Shown: positions 35,136 through 45,302 of the stretch, piece by piece
Layout: each line of letters starts with the position of its first letter
Position numbering within the stretch: position 1 is the stretch's first letter
NCBI RefSeq assembly: GCF_025144665.1
Contig: NZ_CP102294.1
Coordinates: forward strand, 1,612,001 to 1,676,000
Source: Alistipes ihumii AP11
GTDB lineage: Bacteria; Bacteroidota; Bacteroidia; Bacteroidales; Rikenellaceae
DNA: 64,000 bases
Direction of reading: 5' to 3'
Translations under genes and position numbers: made by a program
Notes under the pieces: generated by a model
The model's input: only the letters and a program-made list of their open reading frames with translations
The model's database searches: none
What the model was told of the DNA's origin: nothing

Positions 35136-36188
35136 CTACAACGTATCGAAGCGATAGACGATCCTCTGCTCGTAAATTTCCCCGGGACGGAGCACGACCG
35201 ACGGAAACTCGGGCTTGTTCGGACTGTCGGGAAAGGCCTGGCACTCGATCGCCACGCCGTCGCGGTTCCGGTACTCGTGTCCGCTGATACTTCTCGGGCA
35301 CCCCTCGAGCCAGTTCCCGGTGTATATCTGTACTCCGGGCTGAGTCGAGCGGATCGTCATCCGCCGGCCGCTCTGCGGATCGTACAGAAATCCGAAATCG
35401 GTCAGCCGGCCGGGTTCCCACCCGTCGATCGCCCAACAATGATCGTACCCGTAGCCGAACCGCAGCGGCTCGTAGTCGGCGTTTATATCGCGTCCGAGCG
35501 GCTTCGGTTCGCGGAAATCCATCGGCGTCCCCTCGACCGGCGTCCTGCGACCGGTCGTGATCTGGTCCGCGTCGGTCTCCAAAAAGCACGATGCGTTGAG
35601 TTTCAACACATTCTCGAGGGCGCCGCCCTCGGCCTCGCCGCGCAGGTTGAAATAGGCATGGTTGGTCAGGTTGACCACCGTCGGGGCGGAGGTGCGGGCA
35701 TAAAGCGTGATTTCGAGTTCGCAGTCGTCGTTCCAGTCGTAAACGACCTCGGCATCCAGATCGCCCGGATAACCTTGGTCGCCGTCGGGGCTCAGCAGCG
35801 AGAAGACGACCCTGTCGGTTTCGACCCGACTGTCCCACAGCTTGTTGGCAAAACCGGCATCCCCGCCGTGCAGATGGTGTCGTCCGTTGCAATTCCGCGT
35901 CAGGCGATACTCCTTGCCGTCGAGCGTAAAGCGGGCGAAGCCGATACGGTTCGCGAACCGGCCGGGCGTCTTGCCCATGCAGGGCCCGTCGTTGAAATAG
36001 CTTTTGAAATCGTCGTATCCGAGCGCCACATCGGCCATGCGGCCTTCGCGGTCGGGCACGACGATCGAAACGATCCCGGCGCCGATATTGCTCAACCGCA
36101 CCTGCGCCCCCGCGCCGTTGGTCATCGTATAGAGGATCACGGCCTCGCCTTCGGGCGTGAATCCCCAAATGTTCTGCTCTATGTCCAT
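35136..36188 (-). CDS. galM: Aldose 1-epimerase (mutarotase)
   Basis: The 350-residue enzyme interconverts alpha and beta anomers of galactose or glucose. Catalytic His lies in NLTNHAYFNL and catalytic Glu in AIECQAFPDSPN; TPGRFANRIG and GYDHCWAIDG are further family blocks. No signal peptide is seen, so it acts in the cytoplasm on sugar brought in by the neighbouring permease. Length matches bacterial GalM. Confidence 0.94.
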   Translation of the reverse strand: MDIEQNIWGFTPEGEAVILYTMTNGAGAQVRLSNIGAGIVSIVVPDREGRMADVALGYDDFKSYFNDGPCMGKTPGRFANRIGFARFTLDGKEYRLTRNCNGRHHLHGGDAGFANKLWDSRVETDRVVFSLLSPDGDQGYPGDLDAEVVYDWNDDCELEITLYARTSAPTVVNLTNHAYFNLRGEAEGGALENVLKLNASCFLETDADQITTGRRTPVEGTPMDFREPKPLGRDINADYEPLRFGYGYDHCWAIDGWEPGRLTDFGFLYDPQSGRRMTIRSTQPGVQIYTGNWLEGCPRSISGHEYRNRDGVAIECQAFPDSPNKPEFPSVVLRPGEIYEQRIVYRFDTL

Positions 36189-36364
36189 CTTCGCATCGTT
36201 AATTCATCTCATACGGCCCCGCAGCCTCCCGGACATCGCGGACCGGTTTTTCCGGGGCCTCAGCCGGTCTCGCCCCGCCGAACCGGCAGCGGCGACGGTC
36301 CGCAGGCTTCCTGCTCAGAACGCCTCCCGACGCGGGCCCTCCGGGCTCGCCGCAACACGGCCGC

Positions 36365-37282
36365 CTAAGGCCAAAGCTTAGCGGGATACACGCCCTCGTC
36401 GATCAGCTTGCGTATTCGTTCGACGACGGCGGGACGGTCCTCCTTGTAGGTCACGCCGAACCACTGGGCCGAACTGCGCAGCACACGGAGCTGGGCGCGT
36501 CCTTCGGCCACCAGCTTGTTGACCATCGTCGGTATGTAGAACTCCGACTTCGGATTGTCGATATTATCTTTCAGATAGGTGGCGAAATAGTCCTCCGAAT
36601 ACTTGAAATAGTCGGGCGTGAAGCCGAACATGTTCATCGACACGGGCGTGTCCTCGGCCAGCTCCACCAGCCCGCCCCGGTCGTCCTCATAGACGATGCG
36701 GCCCATACGTCGCTCGATGCGCGTACGCTCGACCATCGAAGTCAGGTTGCCACTGTGGTCCACGCCGCACACGCCCCGCGAAACGGCGCCGAAATCCGAC
36801 AGCGTATTGCGTATCTCGTAGCCGACCATGCAATAGTGGTTTTTCTGGCCGGCCACGCTGCGCAGATAGTCGGCGATCGTCCGGTAGGCGTCCTCGCCGT
36901 AGAAGTCGTCGGCATTGATGACTGCGAACGGCTCCTCGCGGATCGTGCCGGAAGCCATCATCACGGCATGGTTCGTTCCCCAAGGTTTCGTCCGGTCGGC
37001 CGGAACCTCGAACCCCGCGGGCAGCTTGTCCAGTTCCTGAAAAACGAAATCGACGGCTATTTTCCCTCCGAAGCGCTCGGGCGTGAAAATTTCGCGGAAT
37101 TCTTTCTCGAACAGATGTCTGATCACGAATACCACGCGGCCGAACCCGGCCCGGATCGCGTCGTAGATCGAGTAATCGATGATCGCCTCGCCGTTCGGCC
37201 CCACGCCGTCCATCTGCTTGAGCGATCCGTAGCGGGAACCCATGCCCGCCGCCAATACCAAAAGTGTCGGTTTTTTCATCAT
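36365..37282 (-). CDS. Sugar-phosphate nucleotidyltransferase-like protein
   Basis: This encodes 305 residues with the nucleotidyltransferase signature LAAGMGSRYGSLKQMDGVGP at the N-terminus and the metal-binding Asp region INADDFYG. The rest resembles the Bacteroidota NDP-sugar pyrophosphorylase-like group whose sugar substrate is not settled. ATG codons at 37282 and 37279 are equivalent. It heads a set of same-strand carbohydrate genes (galM, permease, epimerase-like), though 176 bp separate it from galM. Confidence 0.85.
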   Translation of the reverse strand: MMKKPTLLVLAAGMGSRYGSLKQMDGVGPNGEAIIDYSIYDAIRAGFGRVVFVIRHLFEKEFREIFTPERFGGKIAVDFVFQELDKLPAGFEVPADRTKPWGTNHAVMMASGTIREEPFAVINADDFYGEDAYRTIADYLRSVAGQKNHYCMVGYEIRNTLSDFGAVSRGVCGVDHSGNLTSMVERTRIERRMGRIVYEDDRGGLVELAEDTPVSMNMFGFTPDYFKYSEDYFATYLKDNIDNPKSEFYIPTMVNKLVAEGRAQLRVLRSSAQWFGVTYKEDRPAVVERIRKLIDEGVYPAKLWP

Positions 37283-37489
37283 GATTTTATCCGTTCGCCG
37301 TCCGAGCGAGACCTGTTCCGCGACCGCCTCCCGAAGAGACGGCGCGGCACGGCAATACCCGCAGAATAAAACGGGACCGAAGCGCGTTCATATCCCGGAA
37401 GCGTTACGCAAATTTACACTTTATAACTCATTTTCAAAATGCGATCGGATAAAACGTCGCGAAATATTTCGGGGGAAATATTCGCCGTT

Positions 37490-37522
37490 TTTGCGATCGG
37501 CACGGGGAAATTGTTACTTTTG
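37490..37522 (+). promoter_or_regulatory. Promoter of the M23-like/dxr/rseP operon
   Basis: TTTG at 37490-37493 and TACTTTTG at 37515-37522 match both boxes exactly with a 21-bp spacer, 25 bp before the first start codon. Confidence 0.8.
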
Positions 37523-37547
37523 TCAGTTAAAAGCAGCGCTGAAACCT

Positions 37548-38423
37548 ATGAATTTCCGTCAGAATATAGCCTACTTCATACGCCACCTGCGCGAGAAGCA
37601 CCGGCTCAGCGTCCGCAACCAGCATACCGACCGGGAAATCTGGTACATGCATATCAGTCCGCTGAACCTGTTGGCCGGATTGCTGGCTCTGATACTGATC
37701 CTGTTCATTCTCATTGCCTCCACGGTGGCCTATACCCCTGTGCTGGACCTGCTCCCGGGCTACCCCGGCAAAAAGTCGCGGACGATGCTCGTCGAGAACA
37801 TCATGCGTCTCGACTCGCTCGAGCAGGAACTCCGCAACATGCAGGTATACAGCGAAAATATCGCGCTGATCATGGCCGGGCGCAACCCGGTCACGCGCAA
37901 CGACATGCAGGCAGCCGACTCGCTCTCGGCGAAAAAAGGCGCTACGGTGGCCGCCATCGCCGAGGACTCGCTGCTCAGGGCGCAGATGGAAACCCCCGGC
38001 AGCCCGTACAGCCTGTACGATCCCGACGCGGCCCGAAAGAATCTGCGCAGCGCCATGGAGCTCTTCGCGCCGGTCAAAGGCGTCGTGACGGCCCGGTTCA
38101 GCCCGATCGACAACCGGTTCGGCGTATCGCTGGCCACGACGTCCAACCAGCAGGTGATGGCCGTGATGGACGGAACGGTCATCTCGGCGCCATGGACTCC
38201 CGAAGACGGGTTCGTGCTGTACGTGCAGCACGCCAATAATATGATTTCGGTCTACCGCCATAACGTCAGCGTGCTGAAAAAAGCGGGAGACCGGGTCTCG
38301 AGCGGCGAGATCATCGGCTACACCGGCGGCGAAAACGCGCCGGGCCAAGACAAGAACCTGTTCGAATTCGAGCTGTGGCACAACGGCACCCCTGTCGACC
38401 CGCAGGGATATATCGTTTTCTGA
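37548..38423 (+). CDS. Membrane-anchored M23/LytM-like protein, zinc ligands lost
   Basis: This encodes 291 residues: a cytoplasmic N-terminus, one membrane helix (about 41-63), a helical linker, and a C-terminal LytM fold (FAPVKGVVTARFSP, MAVMDGTVISAPW, VYRHNVSVLKKAGDRVSSGE, IIGYTGG). The canonical HxGxD and HLH zinc sites read FGVSLAT and LFEF here, so the protein should not be a peptidase. Degenerate LytM proteins such as EnvC and NlpD activate cell-wall amidases, which is a reasonable guess. ATG 37548 is fixed by the promoter 25 bp upstream. It is followed by dxr and rseP. Confidence 0.85.
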   Translation: MNFRQNIAYFIRHLREKHRLSVRNQHTDREIWYMHISPLNLLAGLLALILILFILIASTVAYTPVLDLLPGYPGKKSRTMLVENIMRLDSLEQELRNMQVYSENIALIMAGRNPVTRNDMQAADSLSAKKGATVAAIAEDSLLRAQMETPGSPYSLYDPDAARKNLRSAMELFAPVKGVVTARFSPIDNRFGVSLATTSNQQVMAVMDGTVISAPWTPEDGFVLYVQHANNMISVYRHNVSVLKKAGDRVSSGEIIGYTGGENAPGQDKNLFEFELWHNGTPVDPQGYIVF

Positions 38424-38485
38424 ATTACCCGAACCCGCGAAAACACGACATCCGGCGGATAACGCTTACCGCCCCGAAACGAATT

Positions 38486-39640
38486 ATGACACACAAGAAA
38501 CAGCGGCTGGCGATTCTCGGCTCCACCGGATCGATCGGCACCCAGACCCTCGATATCGTCCGCCGGTACGGCGACCTGTTCGAAGTGACTACCCTGACGG
38601 CCCGCTCCCGATGGGAGGCGCTGGTAGCTCAGGCAATCGAATTTTCGCCCGACAACGTGGTGATCGCCGACGAAACGTATTATCCGGCCGTGCGCGACGC
38701 GCTCGCCGACCGTCCCGTCAAGGTTTACGCCGGAAACGACGCGCTGGAACAGGTCGTCCGTTCCGAACAGGTCGATACGGTCGTCATGGCTCTCGTCGGC
38801 TACAGCGGACTGTTCCCGACGGCCAGCGCGCTACGCTGCGGCAAAAAGGTCGCGCTGGCGAACAAGGAGTGTCTGGTCGTGGCCGGAGAACTGATTACCG
38901 AGCTGTCGGAGCGCCACCGGGCTCCGATCATCCCGGTGGATTCGGAGCACTCGGCCATTTTCCAGTGCCTGAGCGGCGAGCGGTCGGAAGTCGAGAAAGT
39001 GATCCTGACCGCATCGGGCGGACCTTTTCTGAACCGCTCGGCCGACGAGCTCCGCCACGTGACGGTCGCCGAGGCGCTGGCTCACCCGAGCTGGTGCATG
39101 GGAGCCAAAGTGACCATCGACTCGGCCTCGCTGATGAACAAGGGCTTCGAGGTGATCGAGGCGCGCTGGCTTTTCGGAGTGGATGCCGGCCGGATCGACG
39201 TGGTGATCCATCCCGGTTCGGTCGTGCATTCGATGGTCCAGTTCCGGGACGGAGCCGTCAAGGCCCAGATCGGTACGCCCGACATGCACCTGCCGATCCA
39301 GTATGCGCTCACCTACCCGCAGCGCCTGCCGCTCGAAGGCAGGCGGCTCGACTTTTGCGAGCTCGGGACCCTCGAGTTCCGCCGTCCCGATACCGACCGC
39401 TTCCCGAACCTGGCGCTCGCTTACGAATGCCTGCGCCGGGGAGGCTGCGCGGGCGCGGTGCTCAACGCGGCCAACGAGGTCGGCGTAGCGGCCTTTTTGG
39501 ACGGAAAGATCCGCTTCACGGACATCGCCCGCATCAACGAGCAGACGCTCTCGAGAATGCCTCAAGGACGGTGCTCGACGCTCGAACAGTACCGCGAAAC
39601 GGACGCTGCGGCACGCGAGACGGCGCTCTCGCTGATCTGA
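38486..39640 (+). CDS. dxr: 1-deoxy-D-xylulose 5-phosphate reductoisomerase
   Basis: The 384-residue enzyme makes 2-C-methyl-D-erythritol 4-phosphate in the MEP isoprenoid pathway. NADPH motif GSTGSIGTQTLDIV, metal/substrate motifs PVDSEHSAIFQ and KVTIDSASLMNKGFEVIEA, and the C-terminal helical domain (LNAANEVGVAAFLDG) are all present. ATG 38486 places the Rossmann motif at residues 11-17. It lies 62 bp after the M23-like gene and 21 bp before rseP. Confidence 0.96.
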   Translation: MTHKKQRLAILGSTGSIGTQTLDIVRRYGDLFEVTTLTARSRWEALVAQAIEFSPDNVVIADETYYPAVRDALADRPVKVYAGNDALEQVVRSEQVDTVVMALVGYSGLFPTASALRCGKKVALANKECLVVAGELITELSERHRAPIIPVDSEHSAIFQCLSGERSEVEKVILTASGGPFLNRSADELRHVTVAEALAHPSWCMGAKVTIDSASLMNKGFEVIEARWLFGVDAGRIDVVIHPGSVVHSMVQFRDGAVKAQIGTPDMHLPIQYALTYPQRLPLEGRRLDFCELGTLEFRRPDTDRFPNLALAYECLRRGGCAGAVLNAANEVGVAAFLDGKIRFTDIARINEQTLSRMPQGRCSTLEQYRETDAAARETALSLI

Positions 39641-39661
39641 CAAACGAAAAACAAAACACCG

Positions 39662-40993
39662 ATGGATATCCTGATCAAACTTCTCCAATTCATTCTCAGC
39701 CTTTCCCTGCTGGTCATCGTCCACGAGTTCGGACATTTCCTGTTCGCCCGGATTTTCAAGACGCGGGTCGAAAAGTTCTACCTGTTCTTCAACCCGTGGT
39801 TCTCGCTGTTCAAGTTCCGCAAGGGAGAGACCGAGTACGGCATCGGCTGGATTCCGTTCGGCGGATACGTCAAAATATCGGGCATGATCGACGAATCGAT
39901 GGACACCGACCAGATGAAGCAGCCCGTACAACCCTACGAGTTCCGGGCCAAGCCGGCCTGGCAGCGGCTGCTGATTATGGTCGGAGGCGTCGTGATGAAT
40001 ATCGTGCTCGCCCTGCTGATATACATCGGCATGAGCTGGGCGTGGGGCAAGACCTATCTCGATAACCGGAACGTCAAGTACGGCTACGCCTACGGCGAGC
40101 TGGCCAAGCGGATCGGGTTCCGCGACGGCGACCGGATCGTGGACATAAACGGCAAACCGCTCGACGACGCGGCCAAGCTGCTCCCGACGATCGTTTTCGA
40201 CCAGGCGGAATACGTGACCGTCGAGCGAGACGGGAAACAGGAGCGTATCGGAATTCCCGCCGAGGCGATGGCCGAGCTGCTCAACTGCGCCGACTTTGCC
40301 GAACCCCGTATCCCGTTCGTCGTAGGCCGGGCGGTCGAAGGCGGAGAGGCGGCCAAGGCCGGCCTCGTGGCGGGCGACACGCTCGTTTCGCTGAACGGCG
40401 AGCCGATGCGGTATTTCGACCAGTATCGCCGCGCGTTCGGCCAATTCAAAAGCGATACCGTCCATGTTAGCGTCATGCGCGACTCGGCAGGAATCACGAA
40501 GCTGCTGACATTGCCCGTACGAGTTTCCGACGACGGCCTGATCGGCGTGGAGCTGACTCCGCCGGACCGTCTGCTCAGCCTGAGCACCCGCAACTACACG
40601 TTCTGGCAGGCGATACCCGCCGGAGTGAGGCGCACCGGCGAGGAAATCGGCAGCTACGCCAAGCAGATCAAGCTGATGTTCACGCCCGAAACCGAAGCCT
40701 ACAAATCGCTGGGAGGACTGATCGCGATCGGAAGCATATTCCCCGACCACTGGAGCTGGATTCAGTTCTGGCACATCACGGCCTTTCTGTCGATCGTGCT
40801 GGCGATCATGAATATCCTGCCGATCCCGGCGCTCGACGGCGGACACGTGCTGTTCCTGCTCGTCGAGGTCGTCACCGGACGCCGGCCGAGCGACAAGTTC
40901 CTCGAGCGGGCCCAAATGGCGGGACTGATGATCCTGCTCGCGCTGCTGATCTTCGCCAACGGGAACGACATTTACCGGTTTTTCATCAAATAG
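39662..40993 (+). CDS. rseP: RIP metalloprotease RseP (site-2 protease)
   Basis: The 443-residue intramembrane metalloprotease releases membrane-bound anti-sigma factors. Zinc motif HEFGH is in the first helix region (residues about 21-25) and the third ligand is in NILPIPALDGGH near the C-terminus. Two PDZ-like segments lie between (about 130-300). It is co-transcribed with dxr, the usual order in Bacteroidota. The ECF sigma/anti-sigma pair at 23552-24945 is a possible, untested client. Confidence 0.94.
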   Translation: MDILIKLLQFILSLSLLVIVHEFGHFLFARIFKTRVEKFYLFFNPWFSLFKFRKGETEYGIGWIPFGGYVKISGMIDESMDTDQMKQPVQPYEFRAKPAWQRLLIMVGGVVMNIVLALLIYIGMSWAWGKTYLDNRNVKYGYAYGELAKRIGFRDGDRIVDINGKPLDDAAKLLPTIVFDQAEYVTVERDGKQERIGIPAEAMAELLNCADFAEPRIPFVVGRAVEGGEAAKAGLVAGDTLVSLNGEPMRYFDQYRRAFGQFKSDTVHVSVMRDSAGITKLLTLPVRVSDDGLIGVELTPPDRLLSLSTRNYTFWQAIPAGVRRTGEEIGSYAKQIKLMFTPETEAYKSLGGLIAIGSIFPDHWSWIQFWHITAFLSIVLAIMNILPIPALDGGHVLFLLVEVVTGRRPSDKFLERAQMAGLMILLALLIFANGNDIYRFFIK

Positions 40994-41292
40994 CCGGGCG
41001 CCGGAGACTCGCAAGTCTTCCGAGCATGGCCGACTGCGAACCTGAGGGCCGCGCGCGGAGATACGCACGGTTTGCGGACGATCCGTGCAGGACGCATCCC
41101 GGATACCGGGCGCATTCTGCTTCGGAGACGGACCGGGCGCAGTCCGGCGCACGAACCGGCAAACGATCGGTCGGTCCGCCCCGAACGAGTCGCCATGCAA
41201 CCGCACGGAACCGAACCGGAGAAAGAAAGAATTTCGCCTTCGGCGGAACGATTCCCCGAGAATCGCTATCTTTAACCGACAACTGAAACGAC

Positions 41293-42663
41293 ATGGCCAA
41301 AATCAAAAAGGCATATTTCTGCAAGGAGTGCGGATTCGAGGCTCCGAAATGGCTCGGGCACTGCCCGTCGTGCGGAGCATGGAACTCCTTCACGGAGGAA
41401 GTGATCGCCCGCGAGAACGCCTCGCCCGTAACCGCTCTGACAGGCAACAGGCCCCGGTCGAAACCCCAGCGCGTCCGGGAAATAGAGCAAAGCGAGCAAA
41501 GGCGGTTCGACCTCTCCTGCACCGAGGTGAACCGGGTGCTCGGCGGGGGACTGATCCGGGGCTCGATGATCCTGCTGGGCGGCGAGCCGGGCATCGGCAA
41601 ATCGACGTTGAGCTTGCAGATCGCGCTGCGCGCAAACGGCCTGAAAACGCTGTACGTTTCGGGCGAGGAATCGCCCCAGCAAATCAAGATGCGGGCGGAG
41701 CGGCTCGGCGTCGGCAACGACGAGTGCTACATATACAGCGAGACGAACATGGAGAACATCCTGCGCCAGATCGACGAGCAGGCTCCCGACCTGGTTGTCA
41801 TCGACTCGATCCAGACGATCTATACCGACACGATCGACTCGTCGCCGGGCAGCGTCTCGCAGATCCGCGAATGCGCCGCCCTGTTGCAGAAATACGCCAA
41901 GCAGACCGACACGTCGGTCGTCGTGATCGGCCATATCACCAAGGACGGCGTGATCGCCGGGCCGAAGATTCTGGAGCACATCGTGGACGTCGTGCTCCAG
42001 TTCGAAGGCGACAACAACAATGCGTACCGCCTGCTGCGCAGCATCAAGAACCGCTTCGGCGCGACGTTCGAGATCGGCGTATTCGAAATGCGGGCCGAAG
42101 GGCTGGTCGAGGTAAATAACCCGTCGGAAATCCTGCTGTCGCACTACGACGAGCCGCTGAGCGGCATCGCTGTCGGCGCGGCCGTCGACGGCGCGCGCTC
42201 GTACCTGATCGAGACGCAGGCGCTCGTCAGCACGGCCGCCTACGGCACGCCCCAGCGCTCGGCCACCGGATTCGACTCGCGGCGGCTCAACATGCTGCTG
42301 GCCGTGCTCGAAAAGAGGGCCGGGCTGAAAATGTACCAGAAGGACGTTTTCCTGAACTTCGCGGGCGGATTCCGCATCAGCGACACCGGCCTCGATCTGA
42401 GCGTCGTGGCCGCCGTGCTGTCGTCCTATTTCGACCGCCCGGTCGGAGAAGACACCTGTTTCGCCGGCGAGATCGGCCTGTCGGGCGAAATCCGGCCCGC
42501 GCCGCGCAGCGAGCAGCGCATCAGCGAGGCGGCCCGGCTCGGATTCGGGCGCATCGTCGTATCGGGCTATCTGCGCAAAAGCCTGCCGAAGCCGCCCGGA
42601 GGCATCCGGATCGCGTACGTCAACAAGATCGAGGAAATGGCTCGCGCCGTTTTCGGAGCGTGA
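41293..42663 (+). CDS. radA: DNA repair protein RadA
   Basis: The 456-residue protein promotes branch migration in recombination. An N-terminal zinc finger (CKECG...CPSCG) is followed by a RecA-like ATPase with Walker A GEPGIGKST, the RadA-specific KNRFG motif and a C-terminal Lon-like domain (about 300-456). It stands alone between spacers. A TATCTTTA -7-like box lies just before the start codon, without a clear -33 box. Confidence 0.96.
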   Translation: MAKIKKAYFCKECGFEAPKWLGHCPSCGAWNSFTEEVIARENASPVTALTGNRPRSKPQRVREIEQSEQRRFDLSCTEVNRVLGGGLIRGSMILLGGEPGIGKSTLSLQIALRANGLKTLYVSGEESPQQIKMRAERLGVGNDECYIYSETNMENILRQIDEQAPDLVVIDSIQTIYTDTIDSSPGSVSQIRECAALLQKYAKQTDTSVVVIGHITKDGVIAGPKILEHIVDVVLQFEGDNNNAYRLLRSIKNRFGATFEIGVFEMRAEGLVEVNNPSEILLSHYDEPLSGIAVGAAVDGARSYLIETQALVSTAAYGTPQRSATGFDSRRLNMLLAVLEKRAGLKMYQKDVFLNFAGGFRISDTGLDLSVVAAVLSSYFDRPVGEDTCFAGEIGLSGEIRPAPRSEQRISEAARLGFGRIVVSGYLRKSLPKPPGGIRIAYVNKIEEMARAVFGA

Positions 42664-43104
42664 AAAAACGTCTCCTTTCCGCTCCGGACCGAAGATGCGA
42701 TCGCATCCCGACCGGATTCCGGGTCCGTGACCCCGAAACCGACACGAAAGACGACACCGGGATTCCGCGCCTTTGTTTCGCACCTCGCACGATTCCTCGC
42801 CGCCCGCCGCTTTCAGAAGGCTCCGAGCGGACATTCCCCGGAAAGAAAGCCGCTGCCGTTTTCCGTCATTCCGCGCACGGACAAAACCGTGCCGCAAGAG
42901 ACATGGGCAGGCCACGGGGCTTCCGTCGTCTCACGCCCTATGCCGTACCTCGAACCGACGGCGAATCGGATTTTCCGACAAACGCGACCGGACTCCATCT
43001 TTCGTCCGCATGCGATCCACGACCCGGAGAGCGCAGCAGCTATCCGCCACCGCACGAGCGAAAAGAGCCGGATAGCGACCAAAGCCGCCCGGGACGAAAG
43101 AACG
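42664..43104. other. 441-bp spacer
   Basis: No supported gene, tRNA or terminator. The sequence is C-rich on the + strand, and the open frames are not protein-like. Confidence 0.5.
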
Positions 43105-43629
43105 TCAGAACATCACGCCTATGCGCATCAATACGGCACCGAAAGACACAGACAGTCCCCCGGAAGAAATGTTTTGCGACTGATAGCCGACCGAAAAAGT
43201 GACATTTCGTCCGATGCAGGCTCCCAGTGCCGGCGTGATCAGGAAACCTCCGATATCGGACTCCATCGAGAACCCGTAACCCGCGTCCAGCGACACGAAT
43301 CCACGAAACATGCTGCGTCCGGCAGGCATATAGCCCTTCAAGTTCGCATAGACCGGCACGATATGCTCGTCCGTGAAATCGATACCTTCGATCGTCCGGC
43401 CCAGATAAGTATGGTAGCCGAGCCCCAGACCTATCGAGAAATAGGAATTGACGCGTATTCCGTTCACCATATCCACCGTCACACGGTTCTGGCGCAGAAA
43501 GGGATTGCTTCCCACACCGGCGCCGAAACCCACCTGAATTTCGCCCTGATAGCGGGAACGCTGAGCCGCCAGATCGGAAAACGAGGCGATCATCAGAAAG
43601 AGAAGCGGAAGAAACAGAATCTTTTTCAT
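43105..43629 (-). CDS. Small outer-membrane beta-barrel protein
   Basis: This encodes 174 residues. A signal peptide (LFLPLLFLMIASFSDLAAQ) is followed by about eight alternating strands with Gly/aromatic pattern (SIGLGLGYHTYLG, FVSLDAGYGFSME, VTFSVGYQSQN) and a hydrophobic C-terminal strand ending in Phe, as for barrel proteins recognised by the BAM complex. It belongs to the broad porin-family/OMP_b-brl type. Function unknown; it has no close partner genes. Confidence 0.78.
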   Translation of the reverse strand: MKKILFLPLLFLMIASFSDLAAQRSRYQGEIQVGFGAGVGSNPFLRQNRVTVDMVNGIRVNSYFSIGLGLGYHTYLGRTIEGIDFTDEHIVPVYANLKGYMPAGRSMFRGFVSLDAGYGFSMESDIGGFLITPALGACIGRNVTFSVGYQSQNISSGGLSVSFGAVLMRIGVMF

Positions 43630-44056
43630 ATCGATTGGGATTGATGATTCGATCGTGCATAACTTATATACCGCTCACGCCCGTTACTCCGGAACAGACA
43701 AACAAGCGCAGCTCCGTATTCCGGACACGGCCGCTTCGTTCGAGATCGGGACGGCCGCATCCGTTCCGACAAGCATTCGCCTCGCTTTGCGCGGTCCGAT
43801 GCGGAGAGACCGGCGCCATGCCGAACCGACGGAAACTCGGCATCTGCATGCCCTCTCCTGAGAAAAACATATTCGACGCCCTATTTATATCCGGGAATAA
43901 TGCTCCGTTTCCGCAATCCGCCTTTATGACAAATATATTTCATTTTCAGGACAAAAGCAACAGGAAAATACCCCGAAAAGGCAGGCCGATACGATAAAAA
44001 GCCCGTTCCCGTCCGCCAGCGCGATACGGAATCCGCTTTGGCAAACGGGCAACGAA
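43630..44056. other. 427-bp spacer
   Basis: No supported gene lies between the asd terminator and the small barrel gene. A few AT-rich stretches (43870-43980) may hold the barrel gene's promoter, but I see no full match. Confidence 0.45.
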
Positions 44057-44085
44057 AAGGCCGCCTGCACATGTCAGGCGGCCTT
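44057..44085 (-). terminator. Terminator of asd
   Basis: An 11-bp stem (AAGGCCGCCTG and complement) with a 7-nt loop, followed by TTCGTT on the - strand, lies 22 bp after the asd stop. Confidence 0.8.
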
Positions 44086-44107
44086 CGATATCGATTCGAC
44101 GGAACGA

Positions 44108-45118
44108 TCAGCCCAAATGTCCGTTTCGGAGCAGATACTCGGCGATCTGCACGGCATTCAGCGCGGCCCCTTTGCGGATCTGGTCGCTGACACACCAGAA
44201 CGTCAGCGAGTTCGGATCGGCCAGATCGCTACGGATACGACCCACGTATACGGCGTCGACTCCGGCCAAAGGCAGCGGCATCGGATAGCTTTTCTCGGCA
44301 GGCTCGTCCATCAGCACGACCCCTTCCGCCGATGCGAAAGCCTCGCGCGCCTCCTCGACCGATACGGGACGCTCGGTCTCGACCCAAACCGCCTCGGAAT
44401 GGGCGCGCATGACCGGAACCCGGACGCACGTAGCGCTGACGCGGACGTCGGAATGCATGATCTTGCGCGTCTCGTTGAACATCTTCATTTCCTCCTTCGT
44501 ATAGCCGTTCTCGGTAAACACGTCGACCTGCGGAATCACGTTATAGGCCAGTTGGTAAACGAACTTGGACACGGTCGGCTCCTCGCCGCGCACCAACTGG
44601 GCGTGCTGCCGTTCCAGCTCGGCCATAGCGGCCGCTCCGGCCCCGCTCGCCGACTGATAGGTCGAAACGCGGACGCGGCGGATATGCGACAGGTTCTCGA
44701 TAGCCTTCAGCGCAACGACCATCTGAATCGTCGTGCAGTTCGGGTTGGCAATGATCCGGCGCGGAGGATCGATTCCGTCTTCCGGATTCACTTCGGGCAC
44801 GACCAGCGGAACGTCCGGGTCCATGCGAAACGCGCTCGAATTGTCGATCATCAGCGCGCCGTGCTTCGTAATCGTCTCGGCAAACTCCTTGGAAGTGCTT
44901 GCCCCGGCCGAGACGAAGGCTACGTCTACGCCCTTGAAATCGTCGTTATGAGCCAGCAGGCGCACCCCGATCTGTTTTCCCCGGAACGGATAGACGCGTC
45001 CCGCGCTCCGCTCGGAGCCGAACAGCAACAGCTCGTCCGTAGGAAAATTCCGCTGCTCGAGCACTTTCAGCAACTCCTGACCGACAGCTCCGCTCGCTCC
45101 GACAATCGCAACTTTCAT
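44108..45118 (-). CDS. asd: Aspartate-semialdehyde dehydrogenase
   Basis: The 336-residue enzyme reduces aspartyl phosphate to the semialdehyde, the step after lysC. The NADPH motif [20 protein letters not shown] opens the protein; the catalytic Cys lies in NPNCTTIQM. Length and order match the Asd family. A -7-like TACCTTTG is at 45205-45212 on the - strand. It has its own terminator and is not linked to lysC or dapD. Confidence 0.95.
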   Translation of the reverse strand: MKVAIVGASGAVGQELLKVLEQRNFPTDELLLFGSERSAGRVYPFRGKQIGVRLLAHNDDFKGVDVAFVSAGASTSKEFAETITKHGALMIDNSSAFRMDPDVPLVVPEVNPEDGIDPPRRIIANPNCTTIQMVVALKAIENLSHIRRVRVSTYQSASGAGAAAMAELERQHAQLVRGEEPTVSKFVYQLAYNVIPQVDVFTENGYTKEEMKMFNETRKIMHSDVRVSATCVRVPVMRAHSEAVWVETERPVSVEEAREAFASAEGVVLMDEPAEKSYPMPLPLAGVDAVYVGRIRSDLADPNSLTFWCVSDQIRKGAALNAVQIAEYLLRNGHLG

Positions 45119-45302
45119 AACTCAGCTTTTTAGTTTGAAACCCTCCCGGCTCCAGCGGTCCGGAATCCGAACCGACTGGAAAAACGACAGGATTTATTTT
45201 CGGACAAAGGTAATCGAAATCGAGAATAAAAATACGAATTGTTTTATTTTTATTCAATTTGTTTATTTACAAACAGATTTTATCATTCCACCGGACACAT
45301 CA

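Noticed and set aside
38831-41206. 791-codon - strand frame
   Set aside because: Antisense of dxr and rseP, both of which are certain.
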